6,022 nt of DNA from assembly GCA_947176615.1 (NCBI GenBank), contig CAMWRO010000187.1, forward strand, positions 1 through 6,022. Direction: 5' to 3'. The position numbers and the translations under genes were made by a program. Origin of the DNA: an uncultured Porphyromonadaceae bacterium. Lineage in GTDB: Bacteria > Bacteroidota > Bacteroidia > Bacteroidales > Muribaculaceae. The notes under the pieces are model-generated. The model did not search any database, was not told the origin of the DNA, and worked only from the letters and a program-made list of their open reading frames with translations. Below are positions 1 through 6,022 of this stretch, in pieces. Each line of letters begins with the position of its first letter. The first letter of the stretch is position 1.

Positions 1-1508
1 GTGCCAACCTCTCGTCACAATACCTCGTCAGCGACGGCAAGTCGACAGTCTACACTTGGAAGATGGCCGACGACAACACCACCGTCGGCGATGACAAAAT
101 CAAGACAACCAAAGGTATCAGCAGCTTCCTCGACGCTGACCTCGGCCGTGTCTACTGCGAGATAGCCCATCCCTTGTTCCCCGACTTCGCCGGCGAAAAC
201 ATCATCAAGACCACCGTCATCAAGACAGCCGCCAAGCCTGACCGCCTCCTTGCCAAATTCCGCACCCCGGTTGGCGGCCAGACCGTCAGCCTCGCCCTCA
301 CGGCCGCCCAAGAGAAAGGCGGAGCGGTATATATCGACTGGGAAGGCTCGCAGAGCGTGTTTGAACCCTACCTGCTGACCAATACCTACCGTCTTTTCGA
401 AGCAACGACTGTCGAAAACGCCGAAGTCTCGGTATGGACCTACGGTAACGGAACTGACGTGACCGTCTTCTCAATCACCGGCGCGACTATGGACTACTTT
501 GACGGATCGGGTCTGGACAAGGCATTTGCCATCACCCTCTCTGAAGCCGAACTGTCTCAGGAAAACATCAAGCTGGTCAACAAAGAAAACATCTCGGAGC
601 TCAACCTCTCAGGAAACGTGCTGACCGAGTTTGACCCCTCCGAATACCCCAACATGTGGATGCTCCATCTCGACGGCAACAAACTGACCCGCTTCGAGGA
701 CAACAGCAACCCCCGCCTTGTTGAGCTGACCATCGGCAACAACCGCCTCGAATCAGTCTCCCTGTCGCTCCCCAACCTCTACACCCTCGGCCTTGCAGGC
801 AACAACCTGACCGAAATTGACCTCTCAGGCGTGCCCAACTTGGGACAGCTCTCCCTGAGCATCAACAAGCTCAGCGAAATCGACCTGAAAAAGACACCCT
901 ACCTGCAAGCTCTTGCCATCGACCGCAACTATTTCACCCTTGAGACTCTCCCCGTCCCCGACAAGAAATGGTATGTGTACTACTACAACAACCAGTACCC
1001 GATTGAGGCTGAATGCATCGACGGCAAGGTCGACCTCTCGTCTCAGGCTCGCGTCGGCGAGACCGAGACTGAGTTCTCATGGTACATCGGCGTTCCCGAG
1101 TTTGACGAAAACGGTGAGCTTCAGGGTGAGAAACTCTATGTCGACGATGAATACACCATCGACAACGGCGTGACCACCTTCCTCTCCGATCCGGGTGCCG
1201 AAGTCATGTGCGTGTTCACCAACAGCGTCTTCCCCGGCGCCTACTTCTACACCGACCTCCTGACGGTTTCACTGAGCGGTATCGACACCGTGATAGCCGA
1301 CCTCGGCGCGACAGTGAGCGTTGAAGGCAACACCATCCATGTCAAGGACGCCGTTGCCGCCGACGGTACCGAAGTGGCCCTCTACAACATCAGCGGCGTG
1401 CGTCTCCGCACCGCGGCCATAACCGACGGCTGCGCCGCCGTGACCGATGTCGCCCCCGGCCTCTACATCCTGACCATCGGCAACCGCGCCGTCAAAGTCA
1501 GAGTTTAA
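1..1508 (+). CDS. Secreted leucine-rich-repeat protein with T9SS-type C-terminal sorting domain (5' end missing)
   Basis: The frame is open from the first complete codon (position 3) to the TAA at 1506-1508. The ATG at 63 is internal: the 20 codons before it continue a domain that recurs later in the same protein, so the real start is upstream of the window. The 501 visible residues read as an Ig/PKD-like module (about 1-74), a linker domain with WEG and VWTYGNG segments (about 75-195), six LRR units of 19-21 residues (about 196-319), a second Ig/PKD-like module (about 343-424), and a C-terminal domain (about 427-501) with the pattern VALYNISGVRL...APGLYILTI...KVRV. That last pattern is typical of T9SS sorting domains of Bacteroidota, which direct export across the outer membrane and are then cleaved or anchored. 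LRR blocks usually bind proteins or glycans; the ligand here is unknown. The gene ends in a convergent gap facing terL. The LRR and sorting-domain calls are firm; the biological role is not known. Confidence 0.9.
   Translation, partial: ANLSSQYLVSDGKSTVYTWKMADDNTTVGDDKIKTTKGISSFLDADLGRVYCEIAHPLFPDFAGENIIKTTVIKTAAKPDRLLAKFRTPVGGQTVSLALTAAQEKGGAVYIDWEGSQSVFEPYLLTNTYRLFEATTVENAEVSVWTYGNGTDVTVFSITGATMDYFDGSGLDKAFAITLSEAELSQENIKLVNKENISELNLSGNVLTEFDPSEYPNMWMLHLDGNKLTRFEDNSNPRLVELTIGNNRLESVSLSLPNLYTLGLAGNNLTEIDLSGVPNLGQLSLSINKLSEIDLKKTPYLQALAIDRNYFTLETLPVPDKKWYVYYYNNQYPIEAECIDGKVDLSSQARVGETETEFSWYIGVPEFDENGELQGEKLYVDDEYTIDNGVTTFLSDPGAEVMCVFTNSVFPGAYFYTDLLTVSLSGIDTVIADLGATVSVEGNTIHVKDAVAADGTEVALYNISGVRLRTAAITDGCAAVTDVAPGLYILTIGNRAVKVRV
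3..224 (+). repeat. Ig/PKD-like module, copy 1 (within the LRR protein CDS)
   Basis: Residues 1-74 of the visible protein share ordered landmarks with residues 343-424 (positions 1029-1274): LSSQ, then V, then an aromatic-x-W, then GxxxFL, a central Cys, FP, and a closing T-rich strand. Nucleotide similarity is also visible at the start, with CTCTCGTC in both copies. The second copy follows an LRR block, so an LRR block may also precede this first copy, outside the window. Confidence 0.75.
588..959 (+). repeat. Leucine-rich-repeat block, six units
   Basis: Within the plus-strand CDS, six consecutive units of 19-21 residues follow the pattern LxxLxLxxNxLxxIDLSxxPN. The units begin ISELNLSGN, MWMLHLDGN, LVELTIGNN, LYTLGLAGN, LGQLSLSIN and LQALAIDRN. 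The conserved asparagine is present in every unit. The last unit departs from the pattern after its Asn (YFTLETLPVP) and probably caps the solenoid. The 21-residue period and the IDLS/PN ending are common in secreted Bacteroidota LRR proteins. Confidence 0.9.
1029..1274 (+). repeat. Ig/PKD-like module, copy 2 (within the LRR protein CDS)
   Basis: This second copy of the module seen at 3-224 lies between the LRR block and the sorting domain. It carries VDLSSQ, FSWY, GVTTFL, VMCVF and NSVFPG in the same order as the NLSSQ, YTWK, GISSFL, VYCEI and HPLFPD of copy 1. It is slightly longer because of an insertion after the Trp (GVPEFDENGELQGEK). A beta-sandwich fold is inferred from the alternating hydrophobic pattern and the position in the protein. 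Confidence 0.75.
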
Positions 1509-1525
1509 GGCTTAGGCCCGGTGAC

Positions 1526-1602
1526 AGTTTAAGGTTTGGGTTTAAGGTTTAGATAATAGCGTGTCAATCACCTATCTAAACCTTAAACCCAAACCTTAAA
1601 CT
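1526..1602. terminator. Perfect 30-bp inverted repeat between convergent genes, likely transcription terminator
   Basis: Arms at 1526-1555 and 1573-1602 are exact reverse complements with a 17-base loop. The structure fills most of the gap between the LRR gene stop (1508) and the terL stop (1604). Read on the plus strand, the stem runs into TTTT (1602-1605), so it could end transcription of the LRR gene. Read on the minus strand no T run follows, so stopping terL transcription would depend on the stem alone. The arms are A+T-rich and contain internal GTTTAAGG repeats, unlike a usual short G+C-rich terminator stem. A mobile or structural repeat is therefore an alternative. Confidence 0.55.
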
Positions 1603-1603
1603 T

Positions 1604-3475
1604 TTACAACCGTAGGCGGGCAAAGGCGGCGAAGAAATCGCTGCTTGAACGGGCCGGGGTTACCGAATCGATGTACAGGGCGATGGCGCGGGTCATCAGT
1701 ATGTCATCATGGCATCCCTTGCGGGCCGCATAGGACCCTCCGGGCAACTGCTCATACTGCAACAGCTCGTTGCACGCGCCGCTGTCGCGCTCCACATATC
1801 CCGCATCGCGCACCCGGGCAACCAACAGTGATATTATAGCCGCCTTGGTGGCACGGTTGGTGTGGAATCCGAGACGGAAACCGGGACGGCGGTAGAGATT
1901 GTCATAATACCGCTCAAGCAGGCTGAGCAGATGCGGGCCTTGCTCCTCGCCGCTCTCAAGCGAATTGCTCTCGATGACAAGCAGAGCCTCACGGTAGTAA
2001 ACGCCGATTGCGGCAGCCTTCCACGCGAGAAGGTCGTGGTCAGTGTGTCCGCGCCACTGGGCGACAATCTCGGGGCGTCGCGCCGAGGGGTCAGCGTCGA
2101 GGCGGCGGTCAAGGACGGTTATCACCGAGTAGTCAGACCCGTCGGCACGTCCGCCGATGTCGACCGCGACGATGTAGTCATCGCGCCGTGTGCCGACACG
2201 GGGTTTGCGCCACATGACCAGCCTGCCGTCAGGACCGGGGACAAATTTCACGCCGCGCAGCGCCTCCTCCTCCTTGACACCCTTCCCGGCAATCTCCCCG
2301 AGGGTGCCGTCGTCACAGTCGAGGCGCAGCCGCTCCACATGGTCGGGGTGAAAGACCCCTGAGGCAGTCTGGGCGAAAGCCTCGGTATCGTCAGAAGGGT
2401 ACTCGGCCATCGTCGAGCGGTGGTCAGAAGTCTCGCGGCGCTTGCAGCGATACCAGTTTATCGCCTCAAGCGTACAGCCGCGGTCCCACAGGGCGCGCTC
2501 GTAGTCATCCATCGACTCCCACATCGCGGCGGGGTCAGGCACAGGGAGCACGCAGCGTTCAAGCTCATACCACGGAACGAATATGGCCACCTTGTCGCTC
2601 TTGCCCTTGCAGGCGCGGAGCCACTCGCTGTGGAAAAAACCGCCCACGCCGTTGGCGGTACTCTCCATGACCACACACGACATCGGCTCCGGATCGATGC
2701 CCGAGCAGATAGTGCGCACGAAGTCCTCGGGAGTGTGCTTGGCCGAGTCTTTCCAGAATGCCACCTCGCTCAGATGGGCCATCGCGTAGTTTCCGCCGCG
2801 GGCGGCATCCTGATTGTCGCTCGACGCGAGTGTCACGCGGCACCCGCGGCCGGGAATGAAGCGGGTGTTGGTCGAACCTTCAAACGGCTTGAAGGCGGGT
2901 GCCGCGTCATCCTCGTCCCAGTATTCGCGGGGATAGGAGGCGAGAATCTTGGTGTACATGCCGCGGATGTTGGCGGCGGCATCACGGACATGGGCGCAGA
3001 TTATCGAGTTCCAGTTGCGGCGGTGGACAATCTGAATCCACGCGAAGTAGACCTGAACGAGCGTCGAGCAACCCCACTGGCGCGCTTTCAGGATGATGGC
3101 GCGGACGGGGAGTCCCGCAACGCGCTGCGACTCAAAGACCGCGAGCACCTTGCGCTGGGCGCGGTTGAGGCGGAACGGGATGTCGCGGCCGGTCTTCTTG
3201 TCATAGATGCGCACGCATGTGACGGCCCAGTATTCAAAATCGTAACGGAAACGCATCATCGTCATGGCCTGCTCCCCCATCAGGGTCGAAAAACCGTCGG
3301 CGGCGACCATCGCGGCGGGTAGGCTCAGTGTCTTTCCCGCGACCTCGACCGGCACCCTGTCGCCCCCGACCGCTACGGCCCCCTCCCCGGTGACGGGGTC
3401 GTAGCTGTCAACCTGCCGGGCGTTGCGGCGGGCGTTTTCCTCAATAATTTCTCTAATATCTTTCATTGGTTTCAT
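1604..3475 (-). CDS. terL: Phage terminase large subunit (DNA-packaging ATPase/nuclease)
   Basis: TerL cuts phage DNA and pumps it into the prohead through the portal. This 623-residue protein is of normal length and has the family's motifs in order. There is a variant P-loop KARQWGCST (130-138), with Cys in place of the usual second Lys, and ARGGNY (225-230). A Walker B-like HLSEVAF (234-240) has probable catalytic Glu237. The coupling motif is ESTANG (271-276), followed by EYPSDDTEAF (358-367). The C-terminal RNase H-fold nuclease has likely metal ligands Asp439 in VAVDIG, Asp445/Asp448 in DGSDYS, Glu502 in VIESNS and Asp590/Asp591 in GCHDD. No frameshift or stop is seen, so it could be functional. 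The ATG at 3475 overlaps the upstream gene by 23 bases; a second in-frame ATG at 3466 (Met4) is equally possible, and neither has a Shine-Dalgarno site. Translation is probably coupled to the upstream gene. No small subunit or portal is visible nearby. Confidence 0.93.
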   Translation of the reverse strand: MKPMKDIREIIEENARRNARQVDSYDPVTGEGAVAVGGDRVPVEVAGKTLSLPAAMVAADGFSTLMGEQAMTMMRFRYDFEYWAVTCVRIYDKKTGRDIPFRLNRAQRKVLAVFESQRVAGLPVRAIILKARQWGCSTLVQVYFAWIQIVHRRNWNSIICAHVRDAAANIRGMYTKILASYPREYWDEDDAAPAFKPFEGSTNTRFIPGRGCRVTLASSDNQDAARGGNYAMAHLSEVAFWKDSAKHTPEDFVRTICSGIDPEPMSCVVMESTANGVGGFFHSEWLRACKGKSDKVAIFVPWYELERCVLPVPDPAAMWESMDDYERALWDRGCTLEAINWYRCKRRETSDHRSTMAEYPSDDTEAFAQTASGVFHPDHVERLRLDCDDGTLGEIAGKGVKEEEALRGVKFVPGPDGRLVMWRKPRVGTRRDDYIVAVDIGGRADGSDYSVITVLDRRLDADPSARRPEIVAQWRGHTDHDLLAWKAAAIGVYYREALLVIESNSLESGEEQGPHLLSLLERYYDNLYRRPGFRLGFHTNRATKAAIISLLVARVRDAGYVERDSGACNELLQYEQLPGGSYAARKGCHDDILMTRAIALYIDSVTPARSSSDFFAAFARLRL

Positions 3476-5888
3476 AAGTCAGTCGGAGTGATTCAAAAAC
3501 AGTATCGGGGGCGGCCTCCCCGTCGATAGAGAGGGAGGTGTATTCGCGGAACGGCGTCAGGGCGAGTCCCGAGAGGGGCCGGTTAAGCTCGCCGTCAACG
3601 TGATAGCGGGCCGCTGTCAGGGCGTGGGGAGAACCCGCGCCGCCGTCGGCCCTGACGGTCACATCGCCGACAAATCGCGGGGAGAACAGCGACACCTCGG
3701 CGCGGAGGAGGGAGCCGTAACGGGAGGTGTCATACCGCGCGCGCCATTTCACATGCCGTGAGGCAAATCGGCGTGTGCGGCGCGCCGCGTCGACAATCGT
3801 GCCGCCGGCAAGTGTCAGGAACAGCGCGCCGGGAGCTGAAAGCAACGACACGGCCCCGAGGCCGTCGCGTGTATAAAGCGGGCTGCCATACCGGTCATAA
3901 ATCGTAAATATCCCCGCCTGCGAGTCATAGACCCAGAGGTCTTCGGAGCCAAACGGACACCCCATCATGTCGCATCTCAGATCCCGGCGCAGCGTCTCGG
4001 CGGCCGAGCGGTGCTGCACCGAAACCAAGTCGCCGCCCGCGAGCGCCATCACATGCTTGTTGACGATGGCGACATGGCGCGCGTCGACAACCCCGCGTCG
4101 GTCGACGAGCCACGAACCGAGGGTCTTGCCGTTGCTTCGGAGGCAGTATATCCCGGTGGGAGAAAACGCGTAGAACCAGTCGTAACCGCCTGACCACGCG
4201 CCGCTGTAAAGTGGCGGGGCGGGCGCCAAGGCGACAATGTCGCCCGACCCGGCATGTCCCGCCGAGCGGATGAGGAGGGGGTGGTTGGTCCTCGCGACAG
4301 CGATACCGTCGGGGAAATCCCTGCCCGACGGACTTGCGGCGGGCTCGACATATACTTCCATCTCGGTGTCGAAGTCAATGGGACGCAGCGAGGGGTTGAG
4401 ATAGTAGGCATAGCGGCGGTCGCCGCCGGGGGTGAGCGGGAGGGTCAGCTTACGGGTTCCGGCTATGATGGTCATCTCGACCGCCTCGGGATGGGGGTAG
4501 GACACAAACGGAGAGATGCGCAGGGAGTTGAACTCATGCTCGGTAAACGCCTTGACCACCGAAGACCCGTCGAGAAATGTTATCTTGACGGCGGTGGGGA
4601 GTGTCGCGGCCCCGAAAGTCTTGTGCCGCACGGCCAGCTCGCGCACACGGAACCCGTTGAAACGCACTGAACGGAGGTTGCCCCACAAGACCACGTCGCC
4701 CGAGTCGACAACCGCCGCCGCCGAGAGGGTATGGGGCGAAGAAAACTCACGCTCGATAACATCGGCCACGGGAACGACCTCGGTTTCAAGCATTTTGGCA
4801 AATTGGCGGAGCTGCCGACGGGTGTCAAAGAGCGAAGGCTGGTAGATGACACCCTCGTTATCGTCCAGTTTGACAGCCACTGATTCGGCCAAAGTCTCGA
4901 AACGGTCCAATGTCCCGACAACGCGGCGGTGTATCATCGTGCCGGGCGCGGCGGGGAAGTTGCCGGGGACGACCCCGGGTGCGGTGAGCGACAGTCGGCC
5001 CGTGGAAGGGGTGAATGATTGCCAGCGGGCAGTCACCTTCATTGATGTGTCGACGGGATGGAGCTGTGGTGAAACCTCGATGCCGACAGTGCCGATGCCG
5101 CCCCACATATCCTCGACTTCGGCCGACGGGAACCTGAGGCCGACCCGGAAGGCCATAGCTGTCAGCGTCGCGCCCTGAAGGGATGAAAATCCGTCGCCGG
5201 TGGCCTCCATCCCGACAGTAGTGGCCTGAATGCCTGAATCATGCCCGAGCATTATGGGACCCGAAGTATAGACGGTGCGACCGGTGAAATCGGTGACATG
5301 CCACCTGACGATGACGGGCATGATATAGGCCCCGTCGGCGGCGGCCGCGTCGCTGATGCGGCAGTAGGCATCGAGATAGTCGGCGGTGAGGCTGTCGATA
5401 TCGGCGGCGACAAGTGACGAGGAGCGTGAATTGTAGACACCGCGCAGCTGACGCGACGGCATCTGAGCGGTGACGGCCCCGATGTCGACGGTGGAGATTA
5501 TGGGTATAGCGAATGTGGTGTCTTTTTCCACGACCCACCGGCCCGACGGGTCCAAGTTTATGACCATCGGAGGGTTGTCGGGAATCATGACGATGAAACC
5601 GGCGCGGGCACTGTAGGCGCACGAAGGGGGGCGGGGAACATCGGCGACCTTGGTCTCGGTGCCTTTATACAAGACCCACAGAGAGTTGCCGCGCACGACG
5701 AGAAGGGAGCGCGTGCCGTCGCTGTGGGGATAGACAGAGAGCGGCGCGCCACCGTTTTCCGTAACAGTAACCGGGTCGCTGACAGGCATAAAGCGTCCGT
5801 TTCCATCGGAGGCGAGGTTGTGGCACACTTCGACGTTTTCGCCCAGATAGCGGGCGGGGGCGTTAAAAAAGTTCTTTTTCTTTTCCAT
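3453..5888 (-). CDS. Large beta-rich putative phage virion protein, possibly tail nozzle/tubular-like
   Basis: I do not recognise this 811-residue protein by clear sequence motifs. It has no signal peptide, membrane span or obvious catalytic motif. Almost all of it is short alternating hydrophobic strands with many Gly, Asp and Pro turns. The N-terminus (NFFNAPARYLGENVEVCHNL, then GRFMPVSDPV, then SVYPHSDGTRSLLVVRGNSLW) resembles the opening of T7 gp12/P22 gp10-type tail proteins: an Asn-containing early segment, a Pro-rich turn, then strands reading 'value, display'. Residues about 565-700 have propeller-like units such as WFYAFSPTGIYCL and DLWVYDSQAGIFTIYD. The C-terminus (about 712-811) looks like a separate beta-sandwich. 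T7 gp12 is of similar size (about 790 residues). Overlap with terL supports a virion role. The ATG at 5888 is chosen because the 40-codon extension upstream begins at a TTG and would run through a hairpin and a promoter-like box. The virion role is likely; the nozzle assignment is tentative. Confidence 0.75.
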   Translation of the reverse strand: MEKKKNFFNAPARYLGENVEVCHNLASDGNGRFMPVSDPVTVTENGGAPLSVYPHSDGTRSLLVVRGNSLWVLYKGTETKVADVPRPPSCAYSARAGFIVMIPDNPPMVINLDPSGRWVVEKDTTFAIPIISTVDIGAVTAQMPSRQLRGVYNSRSSSLVAADIDSLTADYLDAYCRISDAAAADGAYIMPVIVRWHVTDFTGRTVYTSGPIMLGHDSGIQATTVGMEATGDGFSSLQGATLTAMAFRVGLRFPSAEVEDMWGGIGTVGIEVSPQLHPVDTSMKVTARWQSFTPSTGRLSLTAPGVVPGNFPAAPGTMIHRRVVGTLDRFETLAESVAVKLDDNEGVIYQPSLFDTRRQLRQFAKMLETEVVPVADVIEREFSSPHTLSAAAVVDSGDVVLWGNLRSVRFNGFRVRELAVRHKTFGAATLPTAVKITFLDGSSVVKAFTEHEFNSLRISPFVSYPHPEAVEMTIIAGTRKLTLPLTPGGDRRYAYYLNPSLRPIDFDTEMEVYVEPAASPSGRDFPDGIAVARTNHPLLIRSAGHAGSGDIVALAPAPPLYSGAWSGGYDWFYAFSPTGIYCLRSNGKTLGSWLVDRRGVVDARHVAIVNKHVMALAGGDLVSVQHRSAAETLRRDLRCDMMGCPFGSEDLWVYDSQAGIFTIYDRYGSPLYTRDGLGAVSLLSAPGALFLTLAGGTIVDAARRTRRFASRHVKWRARYDTSRYGSLLRAEVSLFSPRFVGDVTVRADGGAGSPHALTAARYHVDGELNRPLSGLALTPFREYTSLSIDGEAAPDTVFESLRLTYETNERY

Positions 5889-5892
5889 AGAT

Positions 5893-5972
5893 GATTCTTG
5901 TTTTTCCCGCAAAATTACATCATGAAAAAGGGGGGTGTAATGCGATAATGTCGCTTTGTTCGATTCTTGTTT
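5893..5972. repeat. Pair of 11-bp direct repeats in the operon leader
   Basis: GATTCTTGTTT occurs at 5893-5903 and 5962-5972, 69 bases apart. On the minus strand each copy reads AAACAAGAATC and follows a CGG-containing stretch (CCGG or CGGGAA). The downstream copy forms the A-rich leader immediately before the ATG at 5888; the upstream copy adjoins the hairpin. It may be a duplicated leader or a protein-binding site. The repeat is certain; its meaning is not. Confidence 0.5.
5910..5917 (-). promoter_or_regulatory. Candidate Bacteroidota -7 promoter box for the minus-strand operon
   Basis: On the minus strand the bases read TAATTTTG, an exact match to the TAnnTTTG -7 consensus of the main Bacteroidota sigma factor. 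It lies 21 bases before the ATG at 5888, which would leave a short, A-rich leader. The -33 element is poor: about 19 bases upstream there is TTAC rather than TTTG. Such short boxes also occur by chance, so this is a candidate only. Confidence 0.4.
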
Positions 5973-6000
5973 CCGGGGGTTGCGAAACCGCAACCCCCGG
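5973..6000. repeat. 12-bp perfect G+C-rich hairpin upstream of the minus-strand operon
   Basis: CCGGGGGTTGCG (5973-5984) and its exact reverse complement (5989-6000) flank a 4-base loop. On the minus strand the flanks GATTATTCTTTG and CAAGAATC can pair imperfectly and lengthen the stem. There is no T run on either side, so it is not a classic intrinsic terminator, though it may end transcription of a minus-strand gene lying beyond 6022. A minus-strand TAA at 6019-6021 could be that gene's stop. A regulatory or repeat-element role is also possible. Confidence 0.6.
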
Positions 6001-6022
6001 CTATTCAAAGAATAATCCTTAC

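Noticed and set aside
63..65. ATG at 63 as the start of the LRR gene
   Set aside because: The upstream codons continue in frame and match the start of the second Ig/PKD-like module, so this Met is internal.
130..900. Periodic LRR-like DNA as a CRISPR or tandem DNA repeat array
   Set aside because: The periodicity is at the protein level; the DNA units are not near-identical and have no spacer structure.
1862..2362. 166-codon open frame on the plus strand, opposite the terL nuclease domain
   Set aside because: Antisense to the conserved nuclease motifs; no domain or start signal supports it.
2420..3322. 300-codon open frame on the plus strand, opposite terL
   Set aside because: It lies wholly antisense to a gene with clear TerL motifs, its product is low-complexity Ala/Arg/His/Gly-rich, and high third-position G+C commonly opens such frames.
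5889..6008. 40-codon N-terminal extension of the 811-residue protein
   Set aside because: It starts at a TTG inside the hairpin flank, crosses the hairpin and the -7-like box, and has an unstructured, basic composition unlike the rest of the protein. The ATG at 5888 is the better start.
5973..6022. Hairpin as part of a tRNA or a classic intrinsic terminator
   Set aside because: There is no T-loop or acceptor-arm pattern, and no T run follows the stem on either strand.

Overview
The window looks like a piece of a Bacteroidota (probably Bacteroidales) chromosome next to phage-derived genes. The taxon is inferred from three things: the plus-strand gene ends in a domain resembling the type IX secretion (T9SS) C-terminal sorting signal; none of the starts has a clear Shine-Dalgarno site; and a TAnnTTTG-type -7 box lies just upstream of the large minus-strand gene. 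The DNA is rich in G+C, especially at third codon positions, which would suit a high-G+C gut Bacteroidales lineage such as Muribaculaceae, but that placement is a guess.

Layout: positions 1-1508 (+) hold the 3' part of a gene for a secreted, multidomain leucine-rich-repeat (LRR) protein whose start lies outside the window. The visible part reads: Ig/PKD-like module, linker, six LRR units, a second copy of the same Ig/PKD-like module, and the sorting domain. Positions 1509-1603 are a 95-base convergent gap filled mainly by a perfect 30-bp inverted repeat built from GTTTAAGG motifs. Positions 1604-3475 (-) encode a full-length phage terminase large subunit (TerL) with ATPase and RNase H-fold nuclease motifs. 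Positions 3453-5888 (-) encode an 811-residue beta-rich protein, unrecognised at the sequence level but with an N-terminal layout and size reminiscent of phage tail nozzle/tubular proteins. Positions 5889-6022 are non-coding, with a candidate promoter, an 11-bp direct repeat and a 12-bp G+C-rich hairpin.

The two minus-strand genes overlap by 23 bases and are probably one transcription unit, with the putative structural gene first and terL last. The operon runs head-on towards the LRR gene, and the inverted repeat separates the two. No integrase, portal, capsid, small terminase, tRNA or CRISPR is visible, so whether this is the edge of an intact prophage or a remnant cannot be decided here. 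I see no clear evidence of an undescribed defence or mobile system. The most useful leads are the unassigned 811-residue protein, the abrupt terL/secreted-protein junction with its repeat, and the duplicated modules in the LRR protein.
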